A DNA stretch of 64,000 nucleotides. Source: Bradyrhizobium sp. AUGA SZCCT0283. Lineage in GTDB: Bacteria > Pseudomonadota > Alphaproteobacteria > Rhizobiales > Xanthobacteraceae. Positions 1 to 8,140 of this stretch are shown in pieces. The notes under the pieces were generated by a model. The model searched no databases. It saw only the letters and a program-made list of their open reading frames with translations, and was not told the DNA's origin. Every line of letters starts with the position of its first letter. The stretch's first letter is position 1. The stretch lies in assembly GCF_018130385.1 (NCBI RefSeq), contig NZ_JAFCLU010000021.1, positions 1 through 64,000 on the forward strand, written 5' to 3'. The translations under genes were made by a program, and so were the position numbers.

Positions 1-25
1 CCGAATCTTGTCCGTATCCATTCAT
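1..25 (-). CDS. 5' end of an unidentified gene (partial, runs off left edge)
   Basis: An ATG on the minus strand at 25-23 is preceded by a strong Shine-Dalgarno (AAGGAGG, about 5 nt upstream on that strand). Only eight codons (MNGYGQDS) lie in the window, so the product cannot be named. It lies 91 bp downstream of mntH on the same strand and has its own strong ribosome binding site; a repeat-like hairpin separates the two. Confidence 0.55.
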
Positions 26-70
26 CGCAACCTCCTTGGCTGAAGTGTTGCGACGACCGGTTGAATCCGC

Positions 71-101
71 CCTGGGTCGCCCGGTCAAGCCGGGCGATGA
101 C
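71..101. repeat. REP-like palindrome between mntH and the left-edge gene
   Basis: Perfect 8-bp inverted repeat TCGCCCGG (77-84) / CCGGGCGA (90-97) around a 5-nt loop TCAAG. It resembles the dispersed GC-rich palindromes common in Bradyrhizobium intergenic DNA and could act as a hairpin after mntH. There is no T-tract, so a simple intrinsic terminator is not supported. Confidence 0.45.
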
Positions 102-116
102 GCGGTGTGTGAGGCC

Positions 117-1457
117 TCACCCGAAAAACGTCTCGAACAAGAGTTTTACGTTCAGCGCCACGATGATGCCCGCGACGATCCACGCCACCGCGGCGACCGA
201 ACGGGAGATCGCGAACTGGCCCATCTTGCGCCGGTCGGAAACGAACTTCACCAGCGGGATCACCGCGAACGGCAATTGCATCGACAGCACCACCTGGCTG
301 AACACCAGCAACTGGCTGGTGCCGCGCTCGCCATAAAACGCGGTCACGATCACGACCGGGACGATGGCGATGCCGCGGGTCAATAGCCGCCGCGCCCAGC
401 TCGGCAGGCGCAGATGCAGAAAACCTTCCATCACGATCTGGCCGGCCAAAGTCGCCGTGACCGTCGAATTCAGGCCGGAGGCGAGCAGCGCCACCGCGAA
501 CAGGGTGGAAGCGATGCCGAGGCCGAGCAGCGGCGACAGCAGCTCAAACGCCTGGCCGATTTCGGCCACTTCAGTGCGGCCGCTCGCATGGAAAGTGGCG
601 GCGGCGACGATCAGGATCGCGGCGTTGATGAACAGCGCCAGCATCAAGGCGATCGTCGAATCCGTCGTCGCCCATTTGATCGCCTCGCGGCGGCCCTTGT
701 CGTTCCGTTCATAGGCGCGGGTCTGCACGATCGAGGAGTGCAGATAGAGATTATGCGGCATCACGGTGGCGCCGATGATGCCGATGGCGATGTAGAGCAT
801 CTCGGGATTGGTGACGATCTCGGTCGAGGGCAAAAAACCCTTCAGCACCCCGGCAACCGACGGCGCGGCAGCCACGATCTGGATGCCAAAGCAGACGGCG
901 ATGACGATCAGGAGCGCGATGACGAAGGCTTCGAGGAAACGAAAACCCTTGTTCATCAACAGCAGCAGCAGGAACGCGTCGAGCGCGGTGATCAGCGCGC
1001 CGCCGATCAGGGGAATGCCGAACAGAAGTTTCAGCGCAATCGCGGTGCCGATCACTTCCGCCAGGTCGCAGGCGATGATCGCGGCCTCGCAGGCCACCCA
1101 GAGCAGGAAGTTGACCGGTCGGGAAAAGCTGGCGCGGCAGGCCTGCGCGAGGTCGCGGTCGGTGACGATGCCAAGCCGCGCGGCGAGCGCCTGCAGCAGG
1201 ATCGCCATCAGGTTCGACAGCAGGATGACCGAGAGCAGCGTGTAACCGAATTTCGAACCGCCCGCGAGGTCGGTGGCCCAGTTGCCTGGGTCCATGTACC
1301 CGACGGAGACCAGGTAGCCGGGGCCGACGAAGGCCAGCAGCCGGCGCGACCAATGTCCGCCAAAGGGCACCGAGATGGTCGAATTGACCTCGGGCAAGCT
1401 GCGCTGGGCGTCAGCGGCGGCATCCGCGCGCCAGCCGGCGGCAGTCGTATCGGTCAT
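117..1457 (-). CDS. mntH: Nramp-family Mn2+/divalent metal:H+ symporter MntH
   Basis: Inner-membrane importer of Mn2+ (and other divalent metals) driven by protons. The 446-residue protein has about 11 hydrophobic segments and both Nramp metal-site signatures: YMDPGNWATD near the N terminus (Asp/Asn ligands in helix 1) and ATVMPHNLYLHSS in the middle (MPH of helix 6). I place the start at the MTDTT methionine (1457), which has a GAGAG element about 7 nt upstream; the in-frame ATG at 1511 has no visible ribosome site. Divergent from the pspA/yqiJ/yqiK operon. A TTGCAA-N5-TTGCAA element upstream (1541-1557) suggests Mn-dependent control by Mur, the Fur-type regulator known for mntH in Bradyrhizobium. 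Confidence 0.93.
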   Translation of the reverse strand: MTDTTAAGWRADAAADAQRSLPEVNSTISVPFGGHWSRRLLAFVGPGYLVSVGYMDPGNWATDLAGGSKFGYTLLSVILLSNLMAILLQALAARLGIVTDRDLAQACRASFSRPVNFLLWVACEAAIIACDLAEVIGTAIALKLLFGIPLIGGALITALDAFLLLLLMNKGFRFLEAFVIALLIVIAVCFGIQIVAAAPSVAGVLKGFLPSTEIVTNPEMLYIAIGIIGATVMPHNLYLHSSIVQTRAYERNDKGRREAIKWATTDSTIALMLALFINAAILIVAAATFHASGRTEVAEIGQAFELLSPLLGLGIASTLFAVALLASGLNSTVTATLAGQIVMEGFLHLRLPSWARRLLTRGIAIVPVVIVTAFYGERGTSQLLVFSQVVLSMQLPFAVIPLVKFVSDRRKMGQFAISRSVAAVAWIVAGIIVALNVKLLFETFFG

Positions 1458-1540
1458 CGGTACACTCTCAGTCGAGGGCTTCGGACCCAATGCGGGCGTT
1501 CGGGCGTCCATTTCGCCAAGATGGCCGATATCCGCCTTTA

Positions 1541-1557
1541 TTGCAACTCATTTGCAA
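1541..1557. promoter_or_regulatory. Candidate Mur (manganese) operator of mntH
   Basis: Two copies of the self-complementary hexamer TTGCAA (1541-1546 and 1552-1557) separated by 5 bp form a 17-bp dyad about 85 bp upstream of mntH. Mur boxes in rhizobia are TGCAA/TTGCA-rich dyads and control mntH or sitABCD. The match is by eye to this general pattern. The position also allows an effect on the divergent operon starting at 1633. Confidence 0.55.
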
Positions 1558-1600
1558 CTGCATCTAGCAATCACGAAAATGATACCAGCGCGACCTCTGG

Positions 1601-1621
1601 AAAGCACTGAGGAAGTGCTTT
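1601..1621 (+). promoter_or_regulatory. Hairpin with Shine-Dalgarno-like loop ahead of the TnpB-N/PspA gene
   Basis: Perfect inverted repeat AAAGCACT (1601-1608) / AGTGCTTT (1614-1621) with loop GAGGA. The loop is the only ribosome-site-like sequence before the ATG at 1633, but it is 19 nt away. It could be an RNA hairpin exposing an SD sequence, or a DNA operator. Confidence 0.4.
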
Positions 1622-1632
1622 ATGATTACACT

Positions 1633-2763
1633 ATGGTCAAGATCCCGGTCGAGACGCCCACGGCCACGCTGCGATACGCCCTCGCCCCCGACGAGGCCGG
1701 CATCGCCGCCATCGAGGCAACCTTTGCCGCCTACGACCGGATGATGGCGATCCTCGCCGAGGTTGCACCTGTCGGCGCCAACCTCGTCGCCCTTCATGCC
1801 CAGGCTTACGAAAAAATCCGCATCGAGACCGGCCTGCCCGCGCGGCTGGTGACGCTCGGCCTGCGCGACCGCGCCGGCTATGTGGCTGATGCGGCGATGC
1901 GCCGGATTCCACTCGACGACAAGTTGTTTGCGATCAAGGGGCCAACTTCACTGACCATTAGCACTGTCCAGGGACGCGTCTTGGTCCCGTTCGATGTCCC
2001 GGGCTACCTTGCCGGCTGGGAAAGTCCCTTCCCGGCTCACTTGGTCTCGGACGGCCACGCTTACGAAATCCAGATCGCCGTCAAATCGAAATCAATACAA
2101 CCGGAGGAGAAGACCATGCTTCACGAAGGCATTCTAGCGCGCATGGGCCGGCTTCTTGCCGCCATCGCCAGCCAAACCATCGACAACGCCGAGAACAGCA
2201 ACAAGCTCGCGCTGGTCAAACAGGCGATCCGCGAGATCGACGCCGGCGCCGACGAAGCGCGCTATGCGCTCGGCAAATCGCGCGCCGAGGAATTCCGCCT
2301 CAAGCGGCGGCGCGAGGAGCTGGACGCCGAAGTCGCTGCGTTGACGGAAAAAATCCGTCTCGCCATCGCGGAAAATCGCGAAGACCTCGCGCGCGCCGGC
2401 GTTGCACGGCAAATTGATCTGGAATCCCAGACCATCGCGCTCGAACGCGCGATGGATTTCGTCGAACTCGAAATCGATGAGCAGACCAAGGCCTTGCAGG
2501 CGATGCTTGGCGCGCGACGTGAAGCCGAAACCCGTCTCGCCGATCTCGAAGCGAGCCTCCTGCAGCACGCGCCACTTGAACCCGGCCGGGCGGCTCCGGC
2601 GACTAATACGATGAGTGCCGATCGCGCCATGGCGGCGATCGCACGCGTCACCGGCGTGCCCGCCTCCAGCGTTCTCGGCGACAGGGAGCTCGACGAACTC
2701 GACCGGCTGCATCGCGAAAAGGAAATCGCGGCGCGGCTTGAAAGGATCAAATCGCAACAATGA
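1633..2763 (+). CDS. Fusion of a TnpB N-terminal domain to a PspA/IM30 protein
   Basis: An open frame of 376 residues from 1633 (in-frame ATG also at 1579). Residues about 1-150 resemble the N-terminal wedge/REC part of IS605-type TnpB: LHAQAYEKIRIETGLPA (54-70), LDDKLFAIKG (94-103), TVQGRVLVPF (111-120). The RuvC nuclease and zinc-finger parts are absent. From residue 162 (MLHEGILARMG) the protein is PspA/IM30-like: long charged helices with REDLARAGVARQ, a hallmark of membrane-binding PspA proteins, to the C terminus. A strong internal SD at 2103-2109 precedes that methionine, so a separate 215-residue PspA may also be made. The 161 N-terminal codons keep high-GC third positions and no stop or frameshift. 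Stop overlaps the next ATG (ATGA). The PspA assignment is firm; the TnpB assignment is from remembered family pattern. Confidence 0.75.
   Translation: MVKIPVETPTATLRYALAPDEAGIAAIEATFAAYDRMMAILAEVAPVGANLVALHAQAYEKIRIETGLPARLVTLGLRDRAGYVADAAMRRIPLDDKLFAIKGPTSLTISTVQGRVLVPFDVPGYLAGWESPFPAHLVSDGHAYEIQIAVKSKSIQPEEKTMLHEGILARMGRLLAAIASQTIDNAENSNKLALVKQAIREIDAGADEARYALGKSRAEEFRLKRRREELDAEVAALTEKIRLAIAENREDLARAGVARQIDLESQTIALERAMDFVELEIDEQTKALQAMLGARREAETRLADLEASLLQHAPLEPGRAAPATNTMSADRAMAAIARVTGVPASSVLGDRELDELDRLHREKEIAARLERIKSQQ
2103..2109 (+). promoter_or_regulatory. Strong internal ribosome binding site before the PspA part
   Basis: GGAGGAG lies 6 nt upstream of the ATG at 2116. It is much stronger than anything near the upstream starts at 1579 or 1633, and sits exactly where the TnpB-like segment ends. 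This argues that PspA can be translated on its own, whether or not the fusion is also made. Confidence 0.75.
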
Positions 2764-3419
2764 GCGCCCTGACCGACCTCCTGCTGGCGCCGGACGTGCG
2801 GCCTTTCACTGTGGCCGCGGCAATCATGGTGACGCTCGGCGGCATCGAATTGCTGACGACGCTGGTCGGATTTTCGATCAGCGAACTCCTCGGCAAGGAT
2901 CTCGCGGTCGAGGCCGACAGCGACAGCGGCCTCGGCGGCATGTTCTTATGGGTCAACGCGGGTCGCCTGCCGCTGTTGATCCTGATCATCCTCGCGCTCG
3001 GCGTGTTCTCGATCGCAGGATTTTTCCTGCAGGGCCTTGCGCACGGTGCGGGGCTCTCGGTCCCCGCCTCGATCGCGGCGCTCGCCGCTGCGGCCTGCAG
3101 TATCCCGGCCATCCGCGTCACCAGCCGCGGCATCGCCCGCATCATCCCGCGCGACGAGACCTATGCGGTGGACGAGGCCGATTTCGTCGGCCACGTTGCC
3201 GAAGTTTCGATCGGCCCGCTCGACCAGGGACTGCCCGGCCGCGTCCGTCTCAAGGATGTCTTCGGCAACTGGCATTCACTGGTGGCGCGCGCCAGTCCCG
3301 ATTCCGCACCGCTCCCGGTCGGCGCCAGCGTGTTGCTGGTCGACCGTGACGCCAAGAGCTTCATCGCCATTTCCGCACCCGCCGACCTTATTGCGCAACA
3401 ACGTTCAGACAGGGCTTAA
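2760..3419 (+). CDS. yqiJ: YqiJ-family OB-fold membrane protein
   Basis: Inner-membrane protein of 219 residues. Hydrophobic helices lie at about 15-40, 60-88 and 90-110, followed by a soluble C-terminal OB-fold-like part (about 130-205; EADFVGHVAEVSIGPLDQGLPGRVRLKD). This is the architecture of E. coli YqiJ and NfeD-like partners of flotillins, which help organise flotillin assemblies in membrane microdomains. Start codon overlaps the PspA stop by 4 nt and the flotillin gene begins 2 nt after its stop, so the three genes form one tight operon. Exact substrate or signal unknown. Confidence 0.8.
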   Translation: MSALTDLLLAPDVRPFTVAAAIMVTLGGIELLTTLVGFSISELLGKDLAVEADSDSGLGGMFLWVNAGRLPLLILIILALGVFSIAGFFLQGLAHGAGLSVPASIAALAAAACSIPAIRVTSRGIARIIPRDETYAVDEADFVGHVAEVSIGPLDQGLPGRVRLKDVFGNWHSLVARASPDSAPLPVGASVLLVDRDAKSFIAISAPADLIAQQRSDRA

Positions 3420-3421
3420 AC

Positions 3422-5185
3422 ATGTGGGAACTTGCAGTACCCGTCGCTATTGGCGTCATTGCCGTTCTTGTTATCGGTCTCCTGCTTGCCAAACTCTACC
3501 GCCGCTCGACGCGTGACGAAGCCTATGTCCGCACCGGCCTCGGTGGCCAGAAGGTCGTGCTCGACGGCGGCTCGATCGTTCTTCCGGTTTTCCATTCCAC
3601 CGCCGCGGTCAATTTGAAGACACTGCGGCTCGAGGTCGCCCGCGGCGGGCCGGACTCGCTGATTACCAAGGACCGCATGCGCGTCGACATCGGCGCCGAA
3701 TTCTATCTGCGCGTCAAACCGGATAGCTCGTCGATCGCGCTCGCCGCGCAGACGCTGGGCAGCCGCACCAACAATGCCGGCGAGCTGCGTGAACTGATCG
3801 AGGCCAAATTCGTCGACGGCCTGCGTTCGGTGGCCGCGACCATGAACCTCGAAGAGCTGCAGGAGCAGCGCGCCACCTTCGTCAAGTCGGTGCAGGAGGC
3901 GGTCGGCGCCGACATCCAGAACAACGGCCTCGAGCTCGAGTCAGTGTCGCTGACGCGGCTCGACCAGAGCGACATCAAGCATTTCAACCCGAGCAATTTC
4001 TTCGACGCCCACGGCCTGACGACGCTGACCAAGATCACCAGGGAGCGCGAACAGGAGCGCAACCAGATCGTCCGTACCACCGAGGTGAATATCGCGCAGC
4101 AGGACCTCGTCGCCCGCCAGACCACGCTGACGATCGAAGCCACCAAGCGCGAGGCGGAACTGGCGCAACAGCGCGACATCGCCAACAAGACCGCCGCCAT
4201 GCGCGCGCAAACCGCCCAGGTCGAGCAGACCGCGCTGCAGAACGAGGCGGAATACCGCATCCAGCAGGAACTGGCGGTCGCCAACAAGCAGACCGAAGCC
4301 AACCAGTTGCGCGACACCCGCAAGATCGAAGCCGATCTCGCGGTGAAACGCCGCAACACCGAAATGGAGCGCGACCTGCAGATCGTTGCCCAGGAAAGCG
4401 CGATCGCGGTTGCCACCAAGAGCAAGGAGCAGTCGGAAGCGCAGACCATCGCCGAGACCGCGCGGGCGCTGGCCATTGCGGCCGAGGAAAAGGTCACGAC
4501 CGCCCGTGCCACCGAAATCGCCGAGCGCGACAAAATCATCAACGTGATCGCGGCGCGAAAGGCGGCCGAAACCGAGGCAATGCCGATCACGGTGATGGCG
4601 GAGGCCGAAAATCAGGCAGCCAACAACAAGGCGGAAGCCATCAATGTACTGGCACAGGCGGATGCCAATGCGGCCACCACCCGGGCCGCCGGCGTCAAGG
4701 CGCTCGGTCAGGCCGAGGCGGAGGTCGCCATGCTCAAGGCCGAGGCGCGCAACAAGCTCAGCCAGGAAATGATCGACTACGATATCAATCTCGCCCGCAT
4801 CAACATCATTCCGAATGCGCTAGCCGAAGCGGTCAAGCCGATCGAGAAGATTTCCGACATCCGGATCTTCGACACCGGTGGCCTGCTCGGCCGCGGCAGC
4901 GGCAATGGCGCCATGAACGGCGGTGGCAACGGCCTTGGCCTCGGCGACGGCCTTGCCGCGCAGCTGCTGTCGGTCTCGGCCTTCAAGCCGATCATCGACA
5001 AGATCCTCGCAGAAGGCGGTTTTGCCGCCGGTCCTGACGCGCTGACCAGCCTGACCAACGCGCTCGCCGCGCAGCAACTGGCAAATCCCGCCGAACCGCC
5101 TCCCGCGGTCGATGCACATGACGTGGTGACGCCGCCGGCGACCATCTCGGGAACGGGCAAGGCGACGCTCGGACCCAAATCCTGA
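3422..5185 (+). CDS. yqiK: Flotillin-like protein YqiK (SPFH/band-7)
   Basis: Scaffold protein of membrane microdomains, 587 residues. A single N-terminal membrane helix (about 3-26) is followed by the SPFH/band-7 domain (about 35-200), a long Glu/Ala/Gln-rich coiled coil with repeated EA motifs (about 205-460), and a C-terminal part with a Gly/Asn-rich linker (GRGSGNGAMNGGGNG) before a hydrophobic segment. The size and partner gene match the YqiK branch of flotillins. PspA proteins and flotillins are both linked to envelope stress, which fits the operon. A strong terminator follows at 5227. Confidence 0.88.
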   Translation: MWELAVPVAIGVIAVLVIGLLLAKLYRRSTRDEAYVRTGLGGQKVVLDGGSIVLPVFHSTAAVNLKTLRLEVARGGPDSLITKDRMRVDIGAEFYLRVKPDSSSIALAAQTLGSRTNNAGELRELIEAKFVDGLRSVAATMNLEELQEQRATFVKSVQEAVGADIQNNGLELESVSLTRLDQSDIKHFNPSNFFDAHGLTTLTKITREREQERNQIVRTTEVNIAQQDLVARQTTLTIEATKREAELAQQRDIANKTAAMRAQTAQVEQTALQNEAEYRIQQELAVANKQTEANQLRDTRKIEADLAVKRRNTEMERDLQIVAQESAIAVATKSKEQSEAQTIAETARALAIAAEEKVTTARATEIAERDKIINVIAARKAAETEAMPITVMAEAENQAANNKAEAINVLAQADANAATTRAAGVKALGQAEAEVAMLKAEARNKLSQEMIDYDINLARINIIPNALAEAVKPIEKISDIRIFDTGGLLGRGSGNGAMNGGGNGLGLGDGLAAQLLSVSAFKPIIDKILAEGGFAAGPDALTSLTNALAAQQLANPAEPPPAVDAHDVVTPPATISGTGKATLGPKS

Positions 5186-5226
5186 TCAGGCCGCCTGATC
5201 CGCCGCTCCAACTGAAATCGAAACAG

Positions 5227-5257
5227 GCCCGCCGCGGTTCACGCGGCGGGCTTTTTC
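5227..5257 (+). terminator. Intrinsic terminator of the pspA-yqiJ-yqiK operon
   Basis: 10-bp perfect GC stem GCCCGCCGCG (5227-5236) / CGCGGCGGGC (5242-5251), 5-nt loop GTTCA, followed directly by TTTTTCTT. It lies 42 nt after the flotillin stop. Confidence 0.9.
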
Positions 5258-5354
5258 TTGTGCAATTCCCTCCCGCCCCTTGTCGGGAAACGGGTGGGTT
5301 CGATCGTCCTGCAGTCAGACAATGAGGACAGATCGAATATCAGGGAATTTCGCC

Positions 5355-6611
5355 ATGTCCGCCGCCGCCGCGCCTCGCCTGCCCGCAACGTTCAACCGCC
5401 TAGCCTGGTCCAACCTCGCCGCGCAGTCGGCCGAACAGATTGCGCTCGCCGCGGCGCCCATCGTTGCAGTGCTGCTGCTCGGTGTCGGCGAAGGCCAGAC
5501 CGGGCTGTTGCAGACCGCACTGACGCTGCCCTTCATCCTGTTCGCGATCCCTGCAGGCCTGCTCGCCGACCGCATCTCGCGGCGCTGGGTGATGGCAAGC
5601 TCCGAGGCGCTGCGGGCGGCCGCGCTTGCCGGAATTCTGCTGCTGATCTGGCTGGGGCAAATGACGCTGCCGCTGCTTTCGCTGCTCGGCTTTATCGCCG
5701 TCTGCGGAACCGTCGCCTACAGCGTCGCCGCACCCGCGCTTGTACCGTCGCTGGTGACCTCGCAACAACTGCCCGCGGCGAACGCGCGGATCGAACTGGC
5801 GCGGACGATCGCGTTCGCCAGCGGACCGGCGCTCGGCGGCGTGCTGGTCGGATGGGTTGGCGCGGCGCCCGCATTCGGCTTCGCCGCGGCGTTGTCGGTG
5901 ATCGCGGTCGTGCTGCTGTCAGGCATTTACGAGCCGGCACGCGCCCCCGGTCCGCGCCGCCATCCGCTGCAGGAAATCAAGGAAGGCGCCGCGTTCGTGC
6001 TGCATCATCCGCTGCTGCGGCCGGTGTTCATCACGCAGTTCATCTTCAACACGGCGTCGTTCCTGCTGCTTGCCGTATTCGTGCCCTATGCCGTGCGCCG
6101 CCTCGACCTATCGGCTACCGGCGTCGGCGTAACGCTTGGGATGTATGGCGTCGGCATGGTCGTTGGCGCGCTCGCGGCGACGCGGGTGATGAAGCTGCTG
6201 GCCTTCGGAACCGTGATCGGGCTCGGGCCCGTCACCGGCTTCGTCGCCGCAATGGTGATGGCGCTGACGACCATCGTGCCGACGCCATGGCTGGCGGGCT
6301 TAAGCTTCTTCCTGCTCGGCGCCGGTCCGATCCTGTGGGTGATCTCGACCACGACGCTGCGGCAATCGGTGACGCCGCCATCGCTGCTCGGGCGCGTCTC
6401 CGCCATCAACATCATGAGCTATGGCGCCCGCCCGCTTGGCTCCGCGCTTGGCGCCGTCGTCGGCGGGCTTTATGGCGCGGAAACATGCCTCTATCTGGCG
6501 GCGGCGATCTTCGGCGCGCAGGCGCTGGTGATCTGGATTTCGCCCGCGGTCTCGCTGGCGCGGCAGCCGGACATGGTGGGAGAAGCGGCGGGCGCAGTGC
6601 GGGCCTGCTGA
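5355..6611 (+). CDS. MFS transporter (EntS/MFS_3-like exporter)
   Basis: A 418-residue major facilitator with about 12 hydrophobic helices. The loop 2-3 signature appears as LADRISRRWVM, and the second half repeats the fold (LGMYGVGMVVGALAATR). The start at 5355 (MSAAAAPRL) has AGGGAA about 7 nt upstream; an earlier in-frame ATG at 5280 lacks one. The overall pattern resembles the EntS-like branch that exports siderophores or drugs, but substrate cannot be read from sequence. It is isolated from its neighbours: terminator upstream, repeat downstream. Confidence 0.85.
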   Translation: MSAAAAPRLPATFNRLAWSNLAAQSAEQIALAAAPIVAVLLLGVGEGQTGLLQTALTLPFILFAIPAGLLADRISRRWVMASSEALRAAALAGILLLIWLGQMTLPLLSLLGFIAVCGTVAYSVAAPALVPSLVTSQQLPAANARIELARTIAFASGPALGGVLVGWVGAAPAFGFAAALSVIAVVLLSGIYEPARAPGPRRHPLQEIKEGAAFVLHHPLLRPVFITQFIFNTASFLLLAVFVPYAVRRLDLSATGVGVTLGMYGVGMVVGALAATRVMKLLAFGTVIGLGPVTGFVAAMVMALTTIVPTPWLAGLSFFLLGAGPILWVISTTTLRQSVTPPSLLGRVSAINIMSYGARPLGSALGAVVGGLYGAETCLYLAAAIFGAQALVIWISPAVSLARQPDMVGEAAGAVRAC

Positions 6612-6618
6612 GCGGTTC

Positions 6619-6728
6619 CCGTCATTGCCTGCGACAAACGCGAAGCGTTTGCGCAAGGGAGCGATAGCGACGAAGCAATCCATGCCTTTGCCGGGTCATG
6701 GATTGCTTCGCTTCGCTCGCAATGACGG
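6619..6728. repeat. Dispersed inverted repeat, CGTCATTGC...GAAGCAATCCA family
   Basis: Two inverted copies of a motif containing GTCATTGC and GAAGCAATCCA flank a short spacer; the outer arms are CCGTCATTGC and GCAATGACGG. A second member lies at 41092-41169. This is a common Bradyrhizobium intergenic palindrome, here separating two MFS genes. The left arm carries an extra insertion-like segment (CGACAAACGCGAAGCG) compared with the 41.1 kb copy. Confidence 0.8.
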
Positions 6729-6828
6729 CAGTTACCAGCAATTTATTCCAAACCTACTCCCGCCTACTGGCATTTTCTCATCTCGTTTTATATGATGGTT
6801 GTCATTCCAAACAAAAGCGGAACCCGCC

Positions 6829-8040
6829 ATGACCGACCAGATCGCCGCGATCGACGCCAGCCCCCGTACCGAGGCCTCCTCGACCGTCCTGCAGATCGCC
6901 GTGTTGGCCGGCCTTGCCGCGACCGGGACGCTTGCCACCAACATCCTGCTGCCGTCATTGCCGCAGATGGCCGCGTCGCTGAACGTCACAAGCGCGGCGG
7001 TCACATCGGCAATCACGATCTTCCTGGCCGTGTTCGCCGTCGGCCAGCTCGCGGTCGGGCCGATCTCGGACCGTTACGGCCGCCGCTGGCCGGTCCTGAT
7101 CGGATTCGCCGTCTTTTTTGCCGGCAGCGTCTGGTGTGCGCTGGCGACCGACCTGACCAGCCTCTTGATCGGCCGCGTCATCCAGGCGGCGGGCGCCTGC
7201 GCCACGTCGGTCCTGTCCCGCGCCATCGCCCGCGACATGTTTTCGGGCGCCGCGCTGGCACGGGCAATGGCGCTGATCATGATCGCGATGGCGGCGGCGC
7301 CCGGCTTCTCGCCGTTGCTCGGCGGCGCGCTCGACCACACGTTCGGCTGGCGCTCCGAGTTCGTCCTGGTCGCGGCCTTTGCGGCGCTCGGCGCCGTCGC
7401 CTATGGCGCCGTGTTCGGCGAGACCCATCACGCAACGCGTACCCCGCTCGACCCGCTCGCGATTGCCAAGAACTATTTCGGCCTGATCGCCGACCGCCGC
7501 TTCCTGGTGCCGGCCGCAACCGTCAGCCTGATCATGGGCGGGCTGTTCTCGATGTTTTCGGCGGCACCGCGAATCCTGATCGAGGCGATGCACCTCACGC
7601 CGATCCAGTTGGGCCTGTTCTTCGCAGGCACCGTATTGATCGTGTTCGCCGCCGGCATGCTCGCGACCAGACTAGCCCCGCGCTACGGGCTCGACCGCTC
7701 GATCCGGGGCGGGCTGCTCACGGCCGCCGCCGGCAGCATCGCGATGCTGCTGGTCGCGCTGTACAGCCCCACTCTCCTTTCGTATCTGGGCGCCCTGAGC
7801 GTGTTCCTGCTCGGCATGGGCATCGTCAATCCGTTGGGGACGGCGCAGGCGCTGTCGCCGTTCGGCGACAGAGCGGGCGCGGCATCCGCGCTGGTCGGCT
7901 TCTGGCAGATGATGACGGCCGCCATCGGCGTCTGGCTCGCAGCCACGATCTCGCACGAGGCGCTGTTCGCGCTTGGTGTGGTGCTGACGGTGTTCTCGCT
8001 GCTGGCGGTCGGGCTCTACACGCTGCGAGCCAAAGCCTAG
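6829..8040 (+). CDS. Bcr/CflA-type multidrug MFS exporter
   Basis: A 403-residue drug:H+ antiporter of the 12-helix Bcr/CflA type. Signatures: ILLPSLPQMAASLNV at the N terminus (typical DMYLPALPxMA position), VGPISDRYGRRWPVLIG in loop 2-3, GACATSVLSRAIARDMF in helix 4-loop, and SPLLGGALDHTFGWRSEF (motif C region). Start chosen at 6829 (MTDQ); an in-frame ATG lies 10 codons upstream at 6799. Probable role: efflux of small hydrophobic drugs (family knowledge); the actual substrate is unknown. Confidence 0.88.
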   Translation: MTDQIAAIDASPRTEASSTVLQIAVLAGLAATGTLATNILLPSLPQMAASLNVTSAAVTSAITIFLAVFAVGQLAVGPISDRYGRRWPVLIGFAVFFAGSVWCALATDLTSLLIGRVIQAAGACATSVLSRAIARDMFSGAALARAMALIMIAMAAAPGFSPLLGGALDHTFGWRSEFVLVAAFAALGAVAYGAVFGETHHATRTPLDPLAIAKNYFGLIADRRFLVPAATVSLIMGGLFSMFSAAPRILIEAMHLTPIQLGLFFAGTVLIVFAAGMLATRLAPRYGLDRSIRGGLLTAAAGSIAMLLVALYSPTLLSYLGALSVFLLGMGIVNPLGTAQALSPFGDRAGAASALVGFWQMMTAAIGVWLAATISHEALFALGVVLTVFSLLAVGLYTLRAKA

Positions 8041-8140
8041 AGCGGGATGACTTTTCTTCGAATCGTCATCCCGCTCTATCTCTTTGATTTGAGCATGATC
8101 TTTTCGGAAAACCGGTACCCACTTTTCCGGATCATGCTCT
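8038..8140. repeat. Composite palindromic repeat (two hairpins) after the Bcr-type exporter
   Basis: First hairpin: perfect 14-bp arms 8038-8051 and 8065-8078 (TAGAGCGGGATGAC / GTCATCCCGCTCTA), which include the stop codon of the upstream gene. Second: GAGCATGATC (8091-8100) ... GATCATGCTC (8130-8139) with inner CGGAAAACCGG...CCGG pairing. Both are dispersed repeat families of Bradyrhizobium intergenic DNA and often sit together. It may serve as a bidirectional transcription end between convergent genes. Confidence 0.75.

Noticed and set aside
414..1610. 398-codon plus-strand frame over mntH
   Set aside because: Antisense to mntH, very Arg/Asp/Gly-rich, no family pattern; a shadow of the high-GC codon use of the real gene.
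1633..2115. Intact IS605-type mobile element at the TnpB-like segment
   Set aside because: RuvC and zinc-finger parts, a TnpA gene and element ends are all missing; only the N-terminal part is present.
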